From contig NZ_JAGEOK010000001.1 of NCBI RefSeq assembly GCF_017573545.1, positions 248,001 through 312,000 of the forward strand: DNA of 64,000 nt. The letters run 5' to 3'. The translations under genes were made by a program, and so were the position numbers. The notes below the pieces were generated by a model, which saw only the letters and a list, made by a program, of their open reading frames with translations, was not told where the DNA came from and made no database searches. Numbering within the stretch: position 1 is the first letter of the stretch; each line of letters starts with the position of its first letter. Shown piece by piece: positions 16,353 to 26,074 of this stretch. This stretch comes from Actinomadura nitritigenes (GTDB taxonomy: Bacteria; Actinomycetota; Actinomycetes; Streptosporangiales; Streptosporangiaceae).

Positions 16353-17936
16353 ATGGCTGTCTACGGGATCGACCTGGGAACCACGTACTCCTGCATTGCC
16401 TCCATCGACGACGTGGGGCGGCCGGCGGTCCTGCGGAACCTGGAGGGCACCGACACCACGCCGTCCGTGGTGTACTTCGAGAGCGGCGAGAACGTCGTCG
16501 TCGGCGCCACCGCGAAGGACACCGCGGTGCTGGAGCCCGACAACGTCGTCAGCCTGATCAAGCGCGACATGGGCCGGGACGTGACCCGCCCGATCCACGG
16601 GATCGACTTCACCCCCGAGGAGCTGTCGGCGTTCATCCTGCTGAAGCTCGCGACGGACGCGCGGACGACGACCGGCGAGGAGGCCCGCGACGTCGTCATC
16701 ACCGTCCCGGCGTACTTCGGCGCGGCCGAGCGCGACGCGACCCGCAAGGCGGGCCGGATCGCCGGGCTGAACGTCATCGACATCGTGTCCGAGCCGATCG
16801 CCGCCGCGATCACCTACGGCGTGCTGAACCCCGACGCCGACCGCACGATCCTGGTCTACGACCTCGGCGGCGGCACGTTCGACACGACCGTCATCGCGCT
16901 GCGCTCCGGGCACATCGAGGTGATCTGCACCGACGGCGACCACGAGCTGGGCGGCGCCGACTGGGACGCGCGGCTGGTGGAGTACCTGGCGGAGCGGTTC
17001 CGCGCCGAGCACCCCGACGCGGGCGACCCCCTCGACGACAAGCAGACCGAGCAGCAGCTGCGCCGCGACGCCGAGGACGCCAAGAAGGCGCTCACCACCC
17101 GCACCGCGCACACCGTCCGGGTGATGCACGCCGGGCGGGTCGCGACGATCGAGGTGACGCGGGAGAGGCTGGAGGAGCTGACCACGGACCTCCTCGACCG
17201 CACCGTGGAGATCACCGGGCGGACGCTGTCGACGGCCGCGGAGAAGGGCGTGCACGACTACGACGACCTGGTGCTGGTCGGCGGGTCGACGAAGATGCCG
17301 GTGGTGGCGGCGCGGCTGGAGACCGAGCTGGGGCTGAAGCCGCGCCTGCAGGACCCGGACCTCGCGGTCGCCAAGGGCGCCGCGCTGTACGCGTTCGAGG
17401 AGACCTACCGGCGGCTGATGCGGGAGGGCGCCGCCGAGCGCGCCGAGGAGATGGCGAGCCGGGCCGGGCTCTCGGCCGAGCAGCAGAAGCAGATCGCCGG
17501 GCGGCAGATCCGCACGGTCGCCTCGCACGCGTTCGGGATCGTGGTCGTCGACCGCGACTCCGGCGCCGAGCACGTCGCGCACCTGGTGCACGCCAACGAC
17601 GAGCTGCCGGCGGCCCGCACCGAGGACTTCTTCACCGTCTACGACGACCAGACCTCCGCCGACGTCCGGGTGATGGAGCAGGCGGGCAGCGTCGAGTCCG
17701 CGGAGCTGATCGACAACACCGAGATCGCGACCGGGGAGATCCGCGTCCCGCCGGGCAAGAAGGCGGGCTGGCCGATCGGCGTGACGTTCGCGCTCGACTC
17801 GTCCGGGCTGCTCAACGTGACGGCCGTGGAGAAGGAGTCCGGCGAGCGGCTGGAGCTGAAGGTGGACGTCGGGGGGATGTCGGAGGAGGAGGTCGAGCGC
17901 TCCCGCAAGGCCCTCTCCCGGGTCCAGGTGAGCTGA
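16353..17936 (+). CDS. Hsp70 (DnaK) family protein lacking the C-terminal lid
   Basis: An ATP-dependent chaperone of 527 aa. The ATPase domain shows YGIDLGTTYSC at the N-terminus, DLGGGTFDTT (about 170-180) and VLVGGSTKMPVV (about 308-320). A beta substrate-binding domain follows (about 380-500; GIVVVDRDSG to LNVTAVEKESGERLELK). It ends soon after, so the helical lid of DnaK (some 100 residues) is missing. No dnaJ or hspR is adjacent, so it is not the housekeeping dnaK locus. The ATG at 16353 has GAGAGG 4 nt upstream; an ATG at 16338 overlaps the GrpE stop. It is followed 16 nt later by the Fn3-like gene. Confidence 0.9.
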   Translation: MAVYGIDLGTTYSCIASIDDVGRPAVLRNLEGTDTTPSVVYFESGENVVVGATAKDTAVLEPDNVVSLIKRDMGRDVTRPIHGIDFTPEELSAFILLKLATDARTTTGEEARDVVITVPAYFGAAERDATRKAGRIAGLNVIDIVSEPIAAAITYGVLNPDADRTILVYDLGGGTFDTTVIALRSGHIEVICTDGDHELGGADWDARLVEYLAERFRAEHPDAGDPLDDKQTEQQLRRDAEDAKKALTTRTAHTVRVMHAGRVATIEVTRERLEELTTDLLDRTVEITGRTLSTAAEKGVHDYDDLVLVGGSTKMPVVAARLETELGLKPRLQDPDLAVAKGAALYAFEETYRRLMREGAAERAEEMASRAGLSAEQQKQIAGRQIRTVASHAFGIVVVDRDSGAEHVAHLVHANDELPAARTEDFFTVYDDQTSADVRVMEQAGSVESAELIDNTEIATGEIRVPPGKKAGWPIGVTFALDSSGLLNVTAVEKESGERLELKVDVGGMSEEEVERSRKALSRVQVS

Positions 17937-17952
17937 GGGCCGGCGCGCCGCG

Positions 17953-20625
17953 GTGACGTTCGACGAGGAGTACCGGCGGGAGGTGCTGGAGCCGGCGCGG
18001 GCCGCGGGCGACCAGCCGCCCGAGGACCTGCGCGTCCGGTACGCGCTGGCCGACCCGCTGTCCGGGCCGGGCGTCGAGGCGCGGGTGAAGCAGGTGCGGC
18101 AGTGCTGGCGGCGGGCGCGCGGCCAGCTGAAGTACCGCAAGCTGATCGACCGGCTGGAGGCCGAGCACCGGGAGCTGGCGCCGCTGTTCGCCGCCGCCGG
18201 GCACGGCGACCTGCGGGCGCTGGAGGAGCGGCTGGCGGGCGGCCGGGAGCGCGGCGAGCGGCGCCGCGCGCAGGCCCGCGCCGGGCTGGCGGACGCGGCC
18301 GGGTTCCTGCGCATGGTGACGCCCGCCGAGGTCGAGGCGATCGCCCGGTCGGGCGGGGTCGCGCGCGCCGAGCTGGAGCGGCTCGCCGCCGCCGAGGGCG
18401 TCACCGTCCGCGAGCCGGACCCGCTGCCGCCCGTCGCGCCGTACGCGGCGTACCGGAAGGTCCGCGAGTCGCTCGGCGTGCTCGGCAAGCGGCACCTGGC
18501 CGACTTCCTGTTCGGGGCGCGGATCGCGGGCCCGATCCGGGTGCTGGACGGCTTCACCGCGCCCGCGGCGCCGGGCGCGCCGGGGGCGTCGGCGCTGCGC
18601 GGCGGGGTGCTGCGGCTCGACGCGGACGCGGTCGCCGCCGCGGGCGACGAGTGGGCGCGCCGCAGCCGCGACACCAGCACCACGCACGCCGGGACCGTCC
18701 TGGCCGCGCTGCGGTCCGGCGCCGACCTGGCCGAACTCGTCCGCTACGACATCGTGGACCGGCTGCGGGAGCGGTTCCGGCAGCGGGCGTCCGAGCGGGC
18801 GCTGCTGCGGCACGCGACCGACGACCTCGGCGTCCACGCGGAGGACGCGCGGCGGCTGGTGTTCGCGGTGGTGCGGGAGACGGCCGGGGGCGGCGGCCTG
18901 GCCGGGCGGCTGCGCTCGCTGCTGGACGCGGGCGAGGTGTTCGCGGCGTCGGAGCTGGCGGACGCGTCCGCGATCCCCGCCGCCGGCGGGGCGGGCGAGC
19001 CGTCGGAGGAGGAGGTGCTCGCCGCCGAGGCGCGGCACCGCGTCGACACCGCGCTGCGGCTGCGCGAGAACGCCGCCGCCGAGCCCGACCCGGACCGGGC
19101 GTGGCGGCTGCTCGCCGACGCGCTGCGGCTCGTCCGCGACCTGCCCGGCGCCCGCGACCACCAGCGGCGGCTGCCGCCCAGGCCCGTCCCGGCGCTGCGC
19201 GCCGACGTCGACACGGGCGGGGCCGGCACGGGCGGGACCGGCGCCGCCGTCCGGCTGTCGTGGGAGCCGTCTCCGTCGACCGCCGGCGAGGTCGGCTACC
19301 GGCTCGTGCGGCGGACCGGGCGCCCCCCGCGCGGCGCCGGGGACGGCGAGGCGATCGCCGGGGAGCGCGACGAGCGGCCGCCGGTGAACGTCCCGCTGTA
19401 CTACGGCGCCGTCGCGGTGCGCGGCGACGCCGCCGCCCCGCCCGCCGTCGCGGGGCCGGTCGTCGTGCGTCCCGAGCCGGGCGAGGTCGAGCTGCTGGCC
19501 GGGGACGGGCAGGTCACCGGCCGGTGGCGGTGCCCGGCGGAGGCGGCGCGGGTCGTCGTCTCGCGGGACGGGGCGCCGGTCGAGGCGGGACGCGACGGGT
19601 TCCGCGAGCGGGTGCCGAACGGCCGCACCCACCACTACCTGATCAGCGCCGTCTACCTGGACGCGGCGGGCCGCGAGGTGGCCACGCCGGGCGTGCGGGC
19701 GTCGGTGACGCCGAGCGCGCCGCCCGTGCCGGTGTACGAGCTGGCCGCCGAGCCCGACCCGGCCGACCCGGGACTGCTGCGGGTGCGGTTCGCGCCGCCC
19801 CCGCACGGCACGGCGGAGCTGGTGCTGTCGCCGGTGCCGCCGCCGTGGCCGCGCAGCGCGCTGGTCCCGGTGGAGGAGGTCCGGCGAGCAACGCGGCGGC
19901 TCGCGTGCACGCCGGCGGCGGGCGGCCTCGCGGTACGGCCCGGCGCGGGCGGCTGGCTGCTCGCCGTGACCGTCGCCGAGGGCACCGCCGCGATCGGCGC
20001 GTACCACCGGTACGTGAACCTGCCCCCGCCGCGCCGGCTCGTCGCCGAGCGGCGCGGCGACCACGTGCACGTCGGGTTCGACTGGCCGCCGGACGTCGCG
20101 GAGGTCGACCTGGTGTACCGGATCGGCCGCGGCGCGCGCCGCTCCCCGGACCCGGACGCGGAGCGGCGCGCGACGGTCACCCGCGCCGCGTACGACACCC
20201 AGGGCGGCGTCCGGCTGCCGGTCCCCGAGGACGAGCCCGTCGAGCTGGCCGTGGCGGCGGCCGGCACCGTCGGCGGGACGCGGGTGACCGGCCCGCCGGC
20301 GACCGCCGAGGTCGAGGCGCGCACCGTCGTCCGCTACGACCTGGAGCGGACGGGGCCGCCGTGGCGGCGGTCGCTGACGCTGCGGCTCACCTGCTCGCGG
20401 CCGCTGCGGGTGGCGCGGCTGTCGCTGGTGCTGCGGCGCGGCCGGGTGATGCCGTACCGGGCGGGCGACGGCGAGACGCTCGGCGCGTGGGAGCAGGTGC
20501 CGGTGCCCGGCGAGCTCTCCGTGGCCGTCCCGGACGCGTCCGGGCCGTACTGGCTGCGCTGCTTCGCCGATGATGATGTCATCGAACTCACCGATCCCCC
20601 GATCCGCCGACTCCAGGTCCCGTGA
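17953..20625 (+). CDS. Large Fn3-like protein of the Hsp70-GTPase operon
   Basis: An 890-aa cytosolic protein without signal peptide or membrane segment. The first 180 residues are charged and helical (RVKQVRQCWRRARGQLKYRKLIDRLEAEHRELAPLF). The middle is alanine-rich helical, and from about residue 400 there are repeated beta-sandwich blocks that look like fibronectin type III (VRLSWEPSPSTAGEVGYRLVRRTG; further units near 500, 590, 680 and 790). Its place behind the lidless Hsp70 suggests a client- or scaffold-type partner. I recall SaeA-like Fn3 proteins in such loci but cannot confirm the family. The GTG start follows the Hsp70 stop by 16 nt, and its stop overlaps the next start (TGATG). 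Confidence 0.72.
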   Translation: MTFDEEYRREVLEPARAAGDQPPEDLRVRYALADPLSGPGVEARVKQVRQCWRRARGQLKYRKLIDRLEAEHRELAPLFAAAGHGDLRALEERLAGGRERGERRRAQARAGLADAAGFLRMVTPAEVEAIARSGGVARAELERLAAAEGVTVREPDPLPPVAPYAAYRKVRESLGVLGKRHLADFLFGARIAGPIRVLDGFTAPAAPGAPGASALRGGVLRLDADAVAAAGDEWARRSRDTSTTHAGTVLAALRSGADLAELVRYDIVDRLRERFRQRASERALLRHATDDLGVHAEDARRLVFAVVRETAGGGGLAGRLRSLLDAGEVFAASELADASAIPAAGGAGEPSEEEVLAAEARHRVDTALRLRENAAAEPDPDRAWRLLADALRLVRDLPGARDHQRRLPPRPVPALRADVDTGGAGTGGTGAAVRLSWEPSPSTAGEVGYRLVRRTGRPPRGAGDGEAIAGERDERPPVNVPLYYGAVAVRGDAAAPPAVAGPVVVRPEPGEVELLAGDGQVTGRWRCPAEAARVVVSRDGAPVEAGRDGFRERVPNGRTHHYLISAVYLDAAGREVATPGVRASVTPSAPPVPVYELAAEPDPADPGLLRVRFAPPPHGTAELVLSPVPPPWPRSALVPVEEVRRATRRLACTPAAGGLAVRPGAGGWLLAVTVAEGTAAIGAYHRYVNLPPPRRLVAERRGDHVHVGFDWPPDVAEVDLVYRIGRGARRSPDPDAERRATVTRAAYDTQGGVRLPVPEDEPVELAVAAAGTVGGTRVTGPPATAEVEARTVVRYDLERTGPPWRRSLTLRLTCSRPLRVARLSLVLRRGRVMPYRAGDGETLGAWEQVPVPGELSVAVPDASGPYWLRCFADDDVIELTDPPIRRLQVP

Positions 20626-21884
20626 TGACCAGACCCCTCGCCCGCCTGCCGGGCGCGCCCGCGCGGCTCTTCCCCCGGCACGGCGTCACCTGCCCGTACT
20701 GCTTCGCGTCCGTCGCGCCGCAGCGGATCCTGTTCCGCTGCCGCGGGCAGGCGGGGCGGCGGCAGGGCTGCGCGCCCGTCCTCGACGAGCGGCTGGCCGC
20801 CTACACGGGGTCGACGGCGGGCGCGTCGCTGCCGCCGGTGTTCGCCGCGCCGGGACGCAAGGGGCGCGCCGACTGCCCCGGGTGCGGCGTCCCGACGGGG
20901 AACCGGGCGTGCCCGGAGTGCCACAACCCGCTGCCGTCGGCGTACTGCGACTCCCCCGGCCGGATCGTCGCGCTGGTCGGCGCGAAGAACGCCGGCAAGA
21001 GCACCTACATCGCGGTGCTGCTGCACGAGCTGATGAACCGGGTCGGCACGGAGCTGGACTCCTCGCTCGTCGCGTGCGACGACCGGACCATCGAGCGCTA
21101 CAAGCGCGACTTCGCGCGGCCGCTGCTGGAGGAGCGGCGGCTGCTGCCGACGACCGCGAGCGCCGCGACGGGCCCGCGCGAGCCCCTCGTCTACCTGCTG
21201 ACGCGGACGCGGGCCGGCCGGTTCCGGCAGGGCCGGTTCGCCCGCCCGCGCAACGACTCGCTCGCGCTGGTGCTGTTCGACACCGCCGGCGAGGACCTGC
21301 GCAGCCGCGAGGCGACCGACCTGCACCTGCGCTACCTGGAGGCGGCGGACGCGATCATCTTCCTGGTCGACCCGCTGGAGCTGCCGGGCGCGCGGGCGGG
21401 GATCTCCGACACCGTCCCGGAGCCGCGCGGCTCCGGCGACGACGCCGGCGGCGAGCCGCTGGACATCATCGCGCGGGTCACCGACGCGCTGCGGCAACGG
21501 CACGGCACCCGTCCCGGCGAGCCGCTGCCGGTGCCGGTCGCGGTCGCCCTCACCAAGATCGACGCGCTGCGCCCGGACCTGCTGCGGCAGTCGGCGCTGC
21601 GCCGGTCCCGGTCCGGCGCGGGCGTCCTCGACCTCGACGACCGCGACGCGGTGGACGAGCAGGTCCGGGCGCTGCTGCACGAGTGGCAGGCCGGCCAGCT
21701 CGACACCTACCTCGGGCAGCAGTACGCCGAGCACGCGCTGTTCGGGCTGTCGGCGCTCGGCGGCGTCCCCGAGGACGGCCGGGTCGGCGCCGGCGGCGTC
21801 CGCCCGCACCGCGCCGAGGACCCGCTGCTGTGGCTGCTGTACCGGTTCGGGATGCTCGACGGCGTCCGCCCCGGGGGTTCGTGA
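20625..21884 (+). CDS. Zinc-ribbon TRAFAC-type GTPase
   Basis: A 419-aa predicted GTPase. The N-terminus has CPYC (24-27) and further cysteines in CPGC and CPEC (residues 84-99), giving two zinc-ribbon-like knuckles. The G1 loop is GAKNAGKST (119-127), G3 is FDTAGED (218-224) and G4 is TKID (310-313). This resembles the double-GTPase or GTPase-GAP1 systems listed in comparative genomics of bacterial conflict systems (recalled, not checked). The ATG at 20625 overlaps the upstream stop by one base, and the stop overlaps the next gene by GTGA, so translation is coupled. Confidence 0.85.
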   Translation: MTRPLARLPGAPARLFPRHGVTCPYCFASVAPQRILFRCRGQAGRRQGCAPVLDERLAAYTGSTAGASLPPVFAAPGRKGRADCPGCGVPTGNRACPECHNPLPSAYCDSPGRIVALVGAKNAGKSTYIAVLLHELMNRVGTELDSSLVACDDRTIERYKRDFARPLLEERRLLPTTASAATGPREPLVYLLTRTRAGRFRQGRFARPRNDSLALVLFDTAGEDLRSREATDLHLRYLEAADAIIFLVDPLELPGARAGISDTVPEPRGSGDDAGGEPLDIIARVTDALRQRHGTRPGEPLPVPVAVALTKIDALRPDLLRQSALRRSRSGAGVLDLDDRDAVDEQVRALLHEWQAGQLDTYLGQQYAEHALFGLSALGGVPEDGRVGAGGVRPHRAEDPLLWLLYRFGMLDGVRPGGS

Positions 21885-24199
21885 CGGTGGCGTGGCAGCT
21901 GCACTACACCTCCGCGCGGCGCGGGCCCACCGGCCGGGCCGGGTTCCAGTTCGTCGCGGAGACGCCGGGCCTGCCCGACGGGGTGCGGGCGGCGGTCACG
22001 CCGTACCTGTCGTACCGCCCGCCGCCGGACGCGCCGCTGTCCCCCGACGACGCCGAGCTGGACCGGTTCCCCGTCTCGCTGCTGTACGACCGGGTGGACG
22101 GGCGCCCGCTGCTGCTGCGCTGCCGCTACCTGGGCCGCGACTACTCCGGACGGTACGGCAACTTCTTCGCCCACGCGGTGGTCGCCGACCCCGACGAGCT
22201 GGAGGGGCTGCGTCCCGCCGAGCTGTGGCACGCGCCGATGTGGGCGCCGCTGCCCGGCGACGGCGACCTCGGCGAGCTGGACGACCTCGCGCCCGGCGCC
22301 GCGCTCGACCCCGAGTCGCTCGCGGAGTGGCTCGCGGGGTCCGGGCCGCCCGACGCGTACGGGACCCTCGCCCGGCTGGTGGACGCGGTCGCCGGCGTCC
22401 TCGGCCGGGGCCACGGCCGGATCGTGCTGGTCGCCGCCGACGTCGAGCTGATCGCCCGCTGGATCGCGGTGGTGTCGTACTCGCTGCCGGTCGCGGCGGC
22501 GGAGCGGCTGTCGTTCGTCACCTACACCGCCGATCCCGACGGCGCCGCGCAGCGCCTCGTCGGCACCACCCCGGACGTGTGGAACGCGGTGCGGCACCAC
22601 GCGTCCCACGCGCTGGCCGTCGACCTGCACGGCGGCCTCGGCGGCGCGGGCGGCGCGTCCCGCTTCGCGCGGACCGTCGCGGCGTGCTGGCGGGACGCCG
22701 ACTTCCCCGCCCTCGACGCGCTCGGCGAGCTCGCGCTGCCGGACGGCGCGGCACCGTGCGACCCGGCGGCGCTGGAGGGCGCCGCGGCGCTGCTGGCGCT
22801 GTGCCGCCGCGACGCGCCCGTCACCCCCGGCGAGGAGAGCGCGGCCGGGGCGCTGCTGTCGCGGCCGGGCGCGGTCGTCCCCGACTGGGTGTGGCGCGAC
22901 CTCGCGCCGGGCGTCGCGTCGATGGGCCTGGAGCTGGCGCTCGCCGTCCACGAGCGGGCCCTCGCGGCGGGCGCGACCGGCGTCGCGCGGGACTGCGCGG
23001 CGCGGATCGCGGTCCTCGCCCTGTCCGACCCGGCCGCGCGCGACCGGATGCCCGAGCTGCCGGAACGCGCCGACGAGCTGGAGCCGCGCGTGGCGCGGGC
23101 GCTCGCGGACGCGCCCGACCTGGCCGAGGTCGCGGCGGTCGCGGCGGTCGCCGCGCGCGCGGGCACCCGTGTCGATCTGGAGGGGCTCGCTGCGGCCGCC
23201 GCGGAGAAGGCCCGTCTCGGCGCCGCCGACCTGCCCGCCGCGTACCGCGCCTGCCCGGCCTCGGCGCGCAGCGCATTGCTGGAGGGCGCCATCACCGGCC
23301 TCGCCGAAGCCGGAGCGCGCGAACGGGCGGCCGCCCTCACGCCGGGCGCCTGCGACCTGCTCCACGAGCACGCGGCCGAGAGCCTCCGCGCGGTGCCCGC
23401 CGTCGCGGTCCCGGTGCTCGCCTCCGTCGGGCGGCGCGACCGCCGGCGCCGCATCGAGGCGACCGCCGGCCTCCTCCGCCTGAAGGGGGCGGACGTCGAG
23501 GCGGCGCTCGCGGAGGTGTGGGCGGTGCCGCCGACGGCGGCCGAGTGCGCGGACCTGCTCGACGCGCTCGGAAAGGAGCCGGCGGCGAGCCCGACGCTGG
23601 CGGCGCTGCCGTCGCGGACGTTCGAGCGCGCCGGCAGCGACGCCCTCGCCGACGCGCAGAGCCTGCGGCTCGCGGCGCTCGTGCCGTCGGTGCTGCCCGG
23701 CGGGCGCGCCGCCGCGGACGCCGCCGCCGTCCGCGCCTACGCCGACGCGATCACCGCCTCCCGGCCCGGCGAGGCGGCGCGGGCCATGGACGCGCTTGCG
23801 CGCGCGCAGGGCGCATCCGCTCGGCTCGTCGGCGAGGCGTTCGAGGCGGCGGCGCGGCGGCTGTGCCGCCGCCCGCCCGCGTTCCGCGCGGCACTGCTCG
23901 CCGCGGTGCCCGCACCCCTGCGGGCCCGGATCGCCGCGCGCTGGACGGCCGAGCTGCCCGCCCGCGCGCGCGCCGGCCGCGCCCAGCTGCGCGGCGCCGA
24001 CGTCGAGCGCCGCAACGACCTGATCGAGATCGTGCTGCGGCTGCGCACGCGCGGGATCACCGAACCGGACCTGGAGTCCTGGGCGCGCGGCGCCGCGGGC
24101 CGCTGGCTCGCCGCCCGGCAGCTCGACGCGCGCCTGGCCGACCGGCCGGAGCTGCGCGCCGCGCTGCAGGACCTCCTCGCCGGCGACGAGGGGAGGTGA
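21881..24199 (+). CDS. GTPase-associated protein 1 (GAP1)-like protein
   Basis: A 772-aa protein. The N-terminal 130 residues (WQLHYTSARRGPTGRAGFQFVAETPGLP through YGNFFAHAVV) match what I know as the GAP1 N-terminal domain type 2. The next 200 residues, with VVSYSLPVAAAERLSFVTYTADPDGA, correspond to its middle domain. The C-terminal 400 residues are alanine/arginine-rich helical repeats. The family is found only beside TRAFAC GTPases, and its biochemical role is unknown; an effector or adaptor that the GTPases control has been proposed. The GTG at 21881 overlaps the preceding stop (GTGA). The next GTPase gene starts 4 nt after its end. Confidence 0.8.
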   Translation: MTVAWQLHYTSARRGPTGRAGFQFVAETPGLPDGVRAAVTPYLSYRPPPDAPLSPDDAELDRFPVSLLYDRVDGRPLLLRCRYLGRDYSGRYGNFFAHAVVADPDELEGLRPAELWHAPMWAPLPGDGDLGELDDLAPGAALDPESLAEWLAGSGPPDAYGTLARLVDAVAGVLGRGHGRIVLVAADVELIARWIAVVSYSLPVAAAERLSFVTYTADPDGAAQRLVGTTPDVWNAVRHHASHALAVDLHGGLGGAGGASRFARTVAACWRDADFPALDALGELALPDGAAPCDPAALEGAAALLALCRRDAPVTPGEESAAGALLSRPGAVVPDWVWRDLAPGVASMGLELALAVHERALAAGATGVARDCAARIAVLALSDPAARDRMPELPERADELEPRVARALADAPDLAEVAAVAAVAARAGTRVDLEGLAAAAAEKARLGAADLPAAYRACPASARSALLEGAITGLAEAGARERAAALTPGACDLLHEHAAESLRAVPAVAVPVLASVGRRDRRRRIEATAGLLRLKGADVEAALAEVWAVPPTAAECADLLDALGKEPAASPTLAALPSRTFERAGSDALADAQSLRLAALVPSVLPGGRAAADAAAVRAYADAITASRPGEAARAMDALARAQGASARLVGEAFEAAARRLCRRPPAFRAALLAAVPAPLRARIAARWTAELPARARAGRAQLRGADVERRNDLIEIVLRLRTRGITEPDLESWARGAAGRWLAARQLDARLADRPELRAALQDLLAGDEGR

Positions 24200-24203
24200 G
24201 CCC

Positions 24204-25928
24204 GTGCAGATCCTGATCGCGCTGCTGCTGGTCGTCGTGTGGGCGGGGGCGATGTGGCTCGGGTTCTGGTACGTGTTCCCGGTGCTTTTCCCCGCGACGC
24301 TGATCGTCGCGGGCGCCGCCGCGCTCGGCGTCTACTACCTGAACGCGTGCCGCACGCTGGTGCCGTCCGCGCTCGACGGCCCGTCCCCCGTCGCCTCTCC
24401 GGACGTCGCCTACCGCAACTACCTGCTCGCCCAGGTGTGGCGGGACTGGTGGACGATCAGCCGGACGGTCGTCCCGCAGGTGTACCGGATCGCGTCCGGC
24501 ATCGTCGTCCGGCTCACCCGGACGCTGCTCGGCGGGCCGTGGGGGTTCTTCGCGTTCCCGATCTGGCTGTCGCTGTGCGCGGGGATCGCGGCGGCGGCCG
24601 TCCCGGCGGCGGGGTTCGTGCTGGCGCTGACCGTCCTGTACGGGGTCGTCGCGGCGGTCGGGCTGGCGGCGTGGCTGGCGTGCGTGCTGGTCCTCGCGGC
24701 CGTCGAGCGGGTCTTCATGGCGTACGGGCGGATCCTGCAGACCTGCCCGCACCCGTTCTGCTACGAGCGCATCGGCCTGCCCGAGTACGAGTGCCCGGGA
24801 TGCGGCGCCCGCCACCGGCGCCTGTCGCCGGGGGCCGCCGGGGCGTTCCGGCACGTGTGCCGGTGCGGCGCGCGGCTCCCCACGACCGTCCCGCTCGGCC
24901 GCTTCCGGCTCGCCGCGTACTGCCCGCACTGCGGCGGCCGCCTCCCCGAGCGCATCGGGCGCGTCCGCGTTGAGCCGCTGCCCTTCGTCGGCGGGCCCGC
25001 CGCCGGGAAGACCACGTTCATGTTCCTCGGCATCCGGGCGCTGCACGCGCGCGCCCGGTCCGTCCAGGGGCGGCTGGCGTTCGTGGAGGAGCGGCACGCG
25101 CAGGCGTACGCGGGCGCCATCCGCGAGTTCCAGCGCGGCGGGCGCCCCGCCAAGACCGGCCCGGAGCTGCCGCTCGCCACCATGGTCGACGTCGACCTGC
25201 CCGGCCGCGCCCGCCGCATCCTCTACCTGTTCGACCCGGCGGGCGAGCACTACACCGGCGCCACCGAGGTCGAGTCGCTGCGCTACCTCGACCACGGCGA
25301 GGCGCTGCTGTTCGTCGTCGACCCGTTCGCGCTCCCCCAGGTCCGCCGCGCGCTCACCGAGGACGAGCGGAACCTCGTCGACCAGGCCGCCGCCTCGTCG
25401 GAGGAGGACCCCGCCGACACCCTCCAGCGGGTCCTGAACGACCTGCGCTCCCGGTCCGACCAGGGCCGGCAGAAGCGCGTCGCGGTCATCGTCACCAAGG
25501 CCGACCTGCTCGCCCGCACCGAGATCGGCCGCTGCCTCGGCCACGACGGCGACGTCCGGGCCTGGCTCGGCGGCGTCGGGCTCGGCAACACCGTCCGCAC
25601 CCTCGACCAGGTCGCCGGGCAGGTCCGCTACTTCGCCTCCGGCCTGGCCACCGAGCCCGCCGACGTCGCGGACCTGCTCGGCTGGGCGTCCGGGCTCGCC
25701 CCCGCCGCCCCGTCCGGCCGCGACCATCCCCTCACCGCCGGCGACGCGCAGGAGGTCCCCGGCACCGCGCCGCTGCGCGCCCCCTGGCCGGTCCGCGGGC
25801 GCGGCTCGGCCCGTGTCCCCGCCGGCTACCAGGCCGGACGCTGGGCGGTGCTGTGCGGGCTGTCGGTGCTCACGGTCGCGGCCGTCACCGGCGCCGTGGT
25901 GGCCGCCGCGGAGCGGTTCCCCTACTGA
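24204..25928 (+). CDS. Membrane-anchored zinc-ribbon GTPase (double-GTPase-2 type)
   Basis: A 574-aa protein. Membrane segments lie at about 3-45, 112-142 and 144-172, with a last one at about 548-568. Between them is a zinc-ribbon region (CPHPFC at 181, CPGC at 197, CRCG at 219, CPHC at 240). The GTPase core follows: G1 GGPAAGKTT (263-271), G3 FDPAGEHY (343-350) and G4 TKAD (431-434). The fourth gene of the coupled Fn3-GTPase-GAP1-GTPase block, it would place the system at the membrane. GTG start with GGAGGTGA upstream. A GC-rich imperfect hairpin follows the stop. Confidence 0.83.
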   Translation: MQILIALLLVVVWAGAMWLGFWYVFPVLFPATLIVAGAAALGVYYLNACRTLVPSALDGPSPVASPDVAYRNYLLAQVWRDWWTISRTVVPQVYRIASGIVVRLTRTLLGGPWGFFAFPIWLSLCAGIAAAAVPAAGFVLALTVLYGVVAAVGLAAWLACVLVLAAVERVFMAYGRILQTCPHPFCYERIGLPEYECPGCGARHRRLSPGAAGAFRHVCRCGARLPTTVPLGRFRLAAYCPHCGGRLPERIGRVRVEPLPFVGGPAAGKTTFMFLGIRALHARARSVQGRLAFVEERHAQAYAGAIREFQRGGRPAKTGPELPLATMVDVDLPGRARRILYLFDPAGEHYTGATEVESLRYLDHGEALLFVVDPFALPQVRRALTEDERNLVDQAAASSEEDPADTLQRVLNDLRSRSDQGRQKRVAVIVTKADLLARTEIGRCLGHDGDVRAWLGGVGLGNTVRTLDQVAGQVRYFASGLATEPADVADLLGWASGLAPAAPSGRDHPLTAGDAQEVPGTAPLRAPWPVRGRGSARVPAGYQAGRWAVLCGLSVLTVAAVTGAVVAAAERFPY

Positions 25929-26074
25929 ACCCGCCACCGGGCCCGCGAGGCGCGCCCGGGTGTGACGCATCGCACTTCCTGACGCGGCAGATAACGGACC
26001 GTCATCCGGTTACAGCCTCTCGGAGCCGGCCGACCCCGCCGGCTCCCCCAGCCGACCGACCGAGAGGTGAGGAC

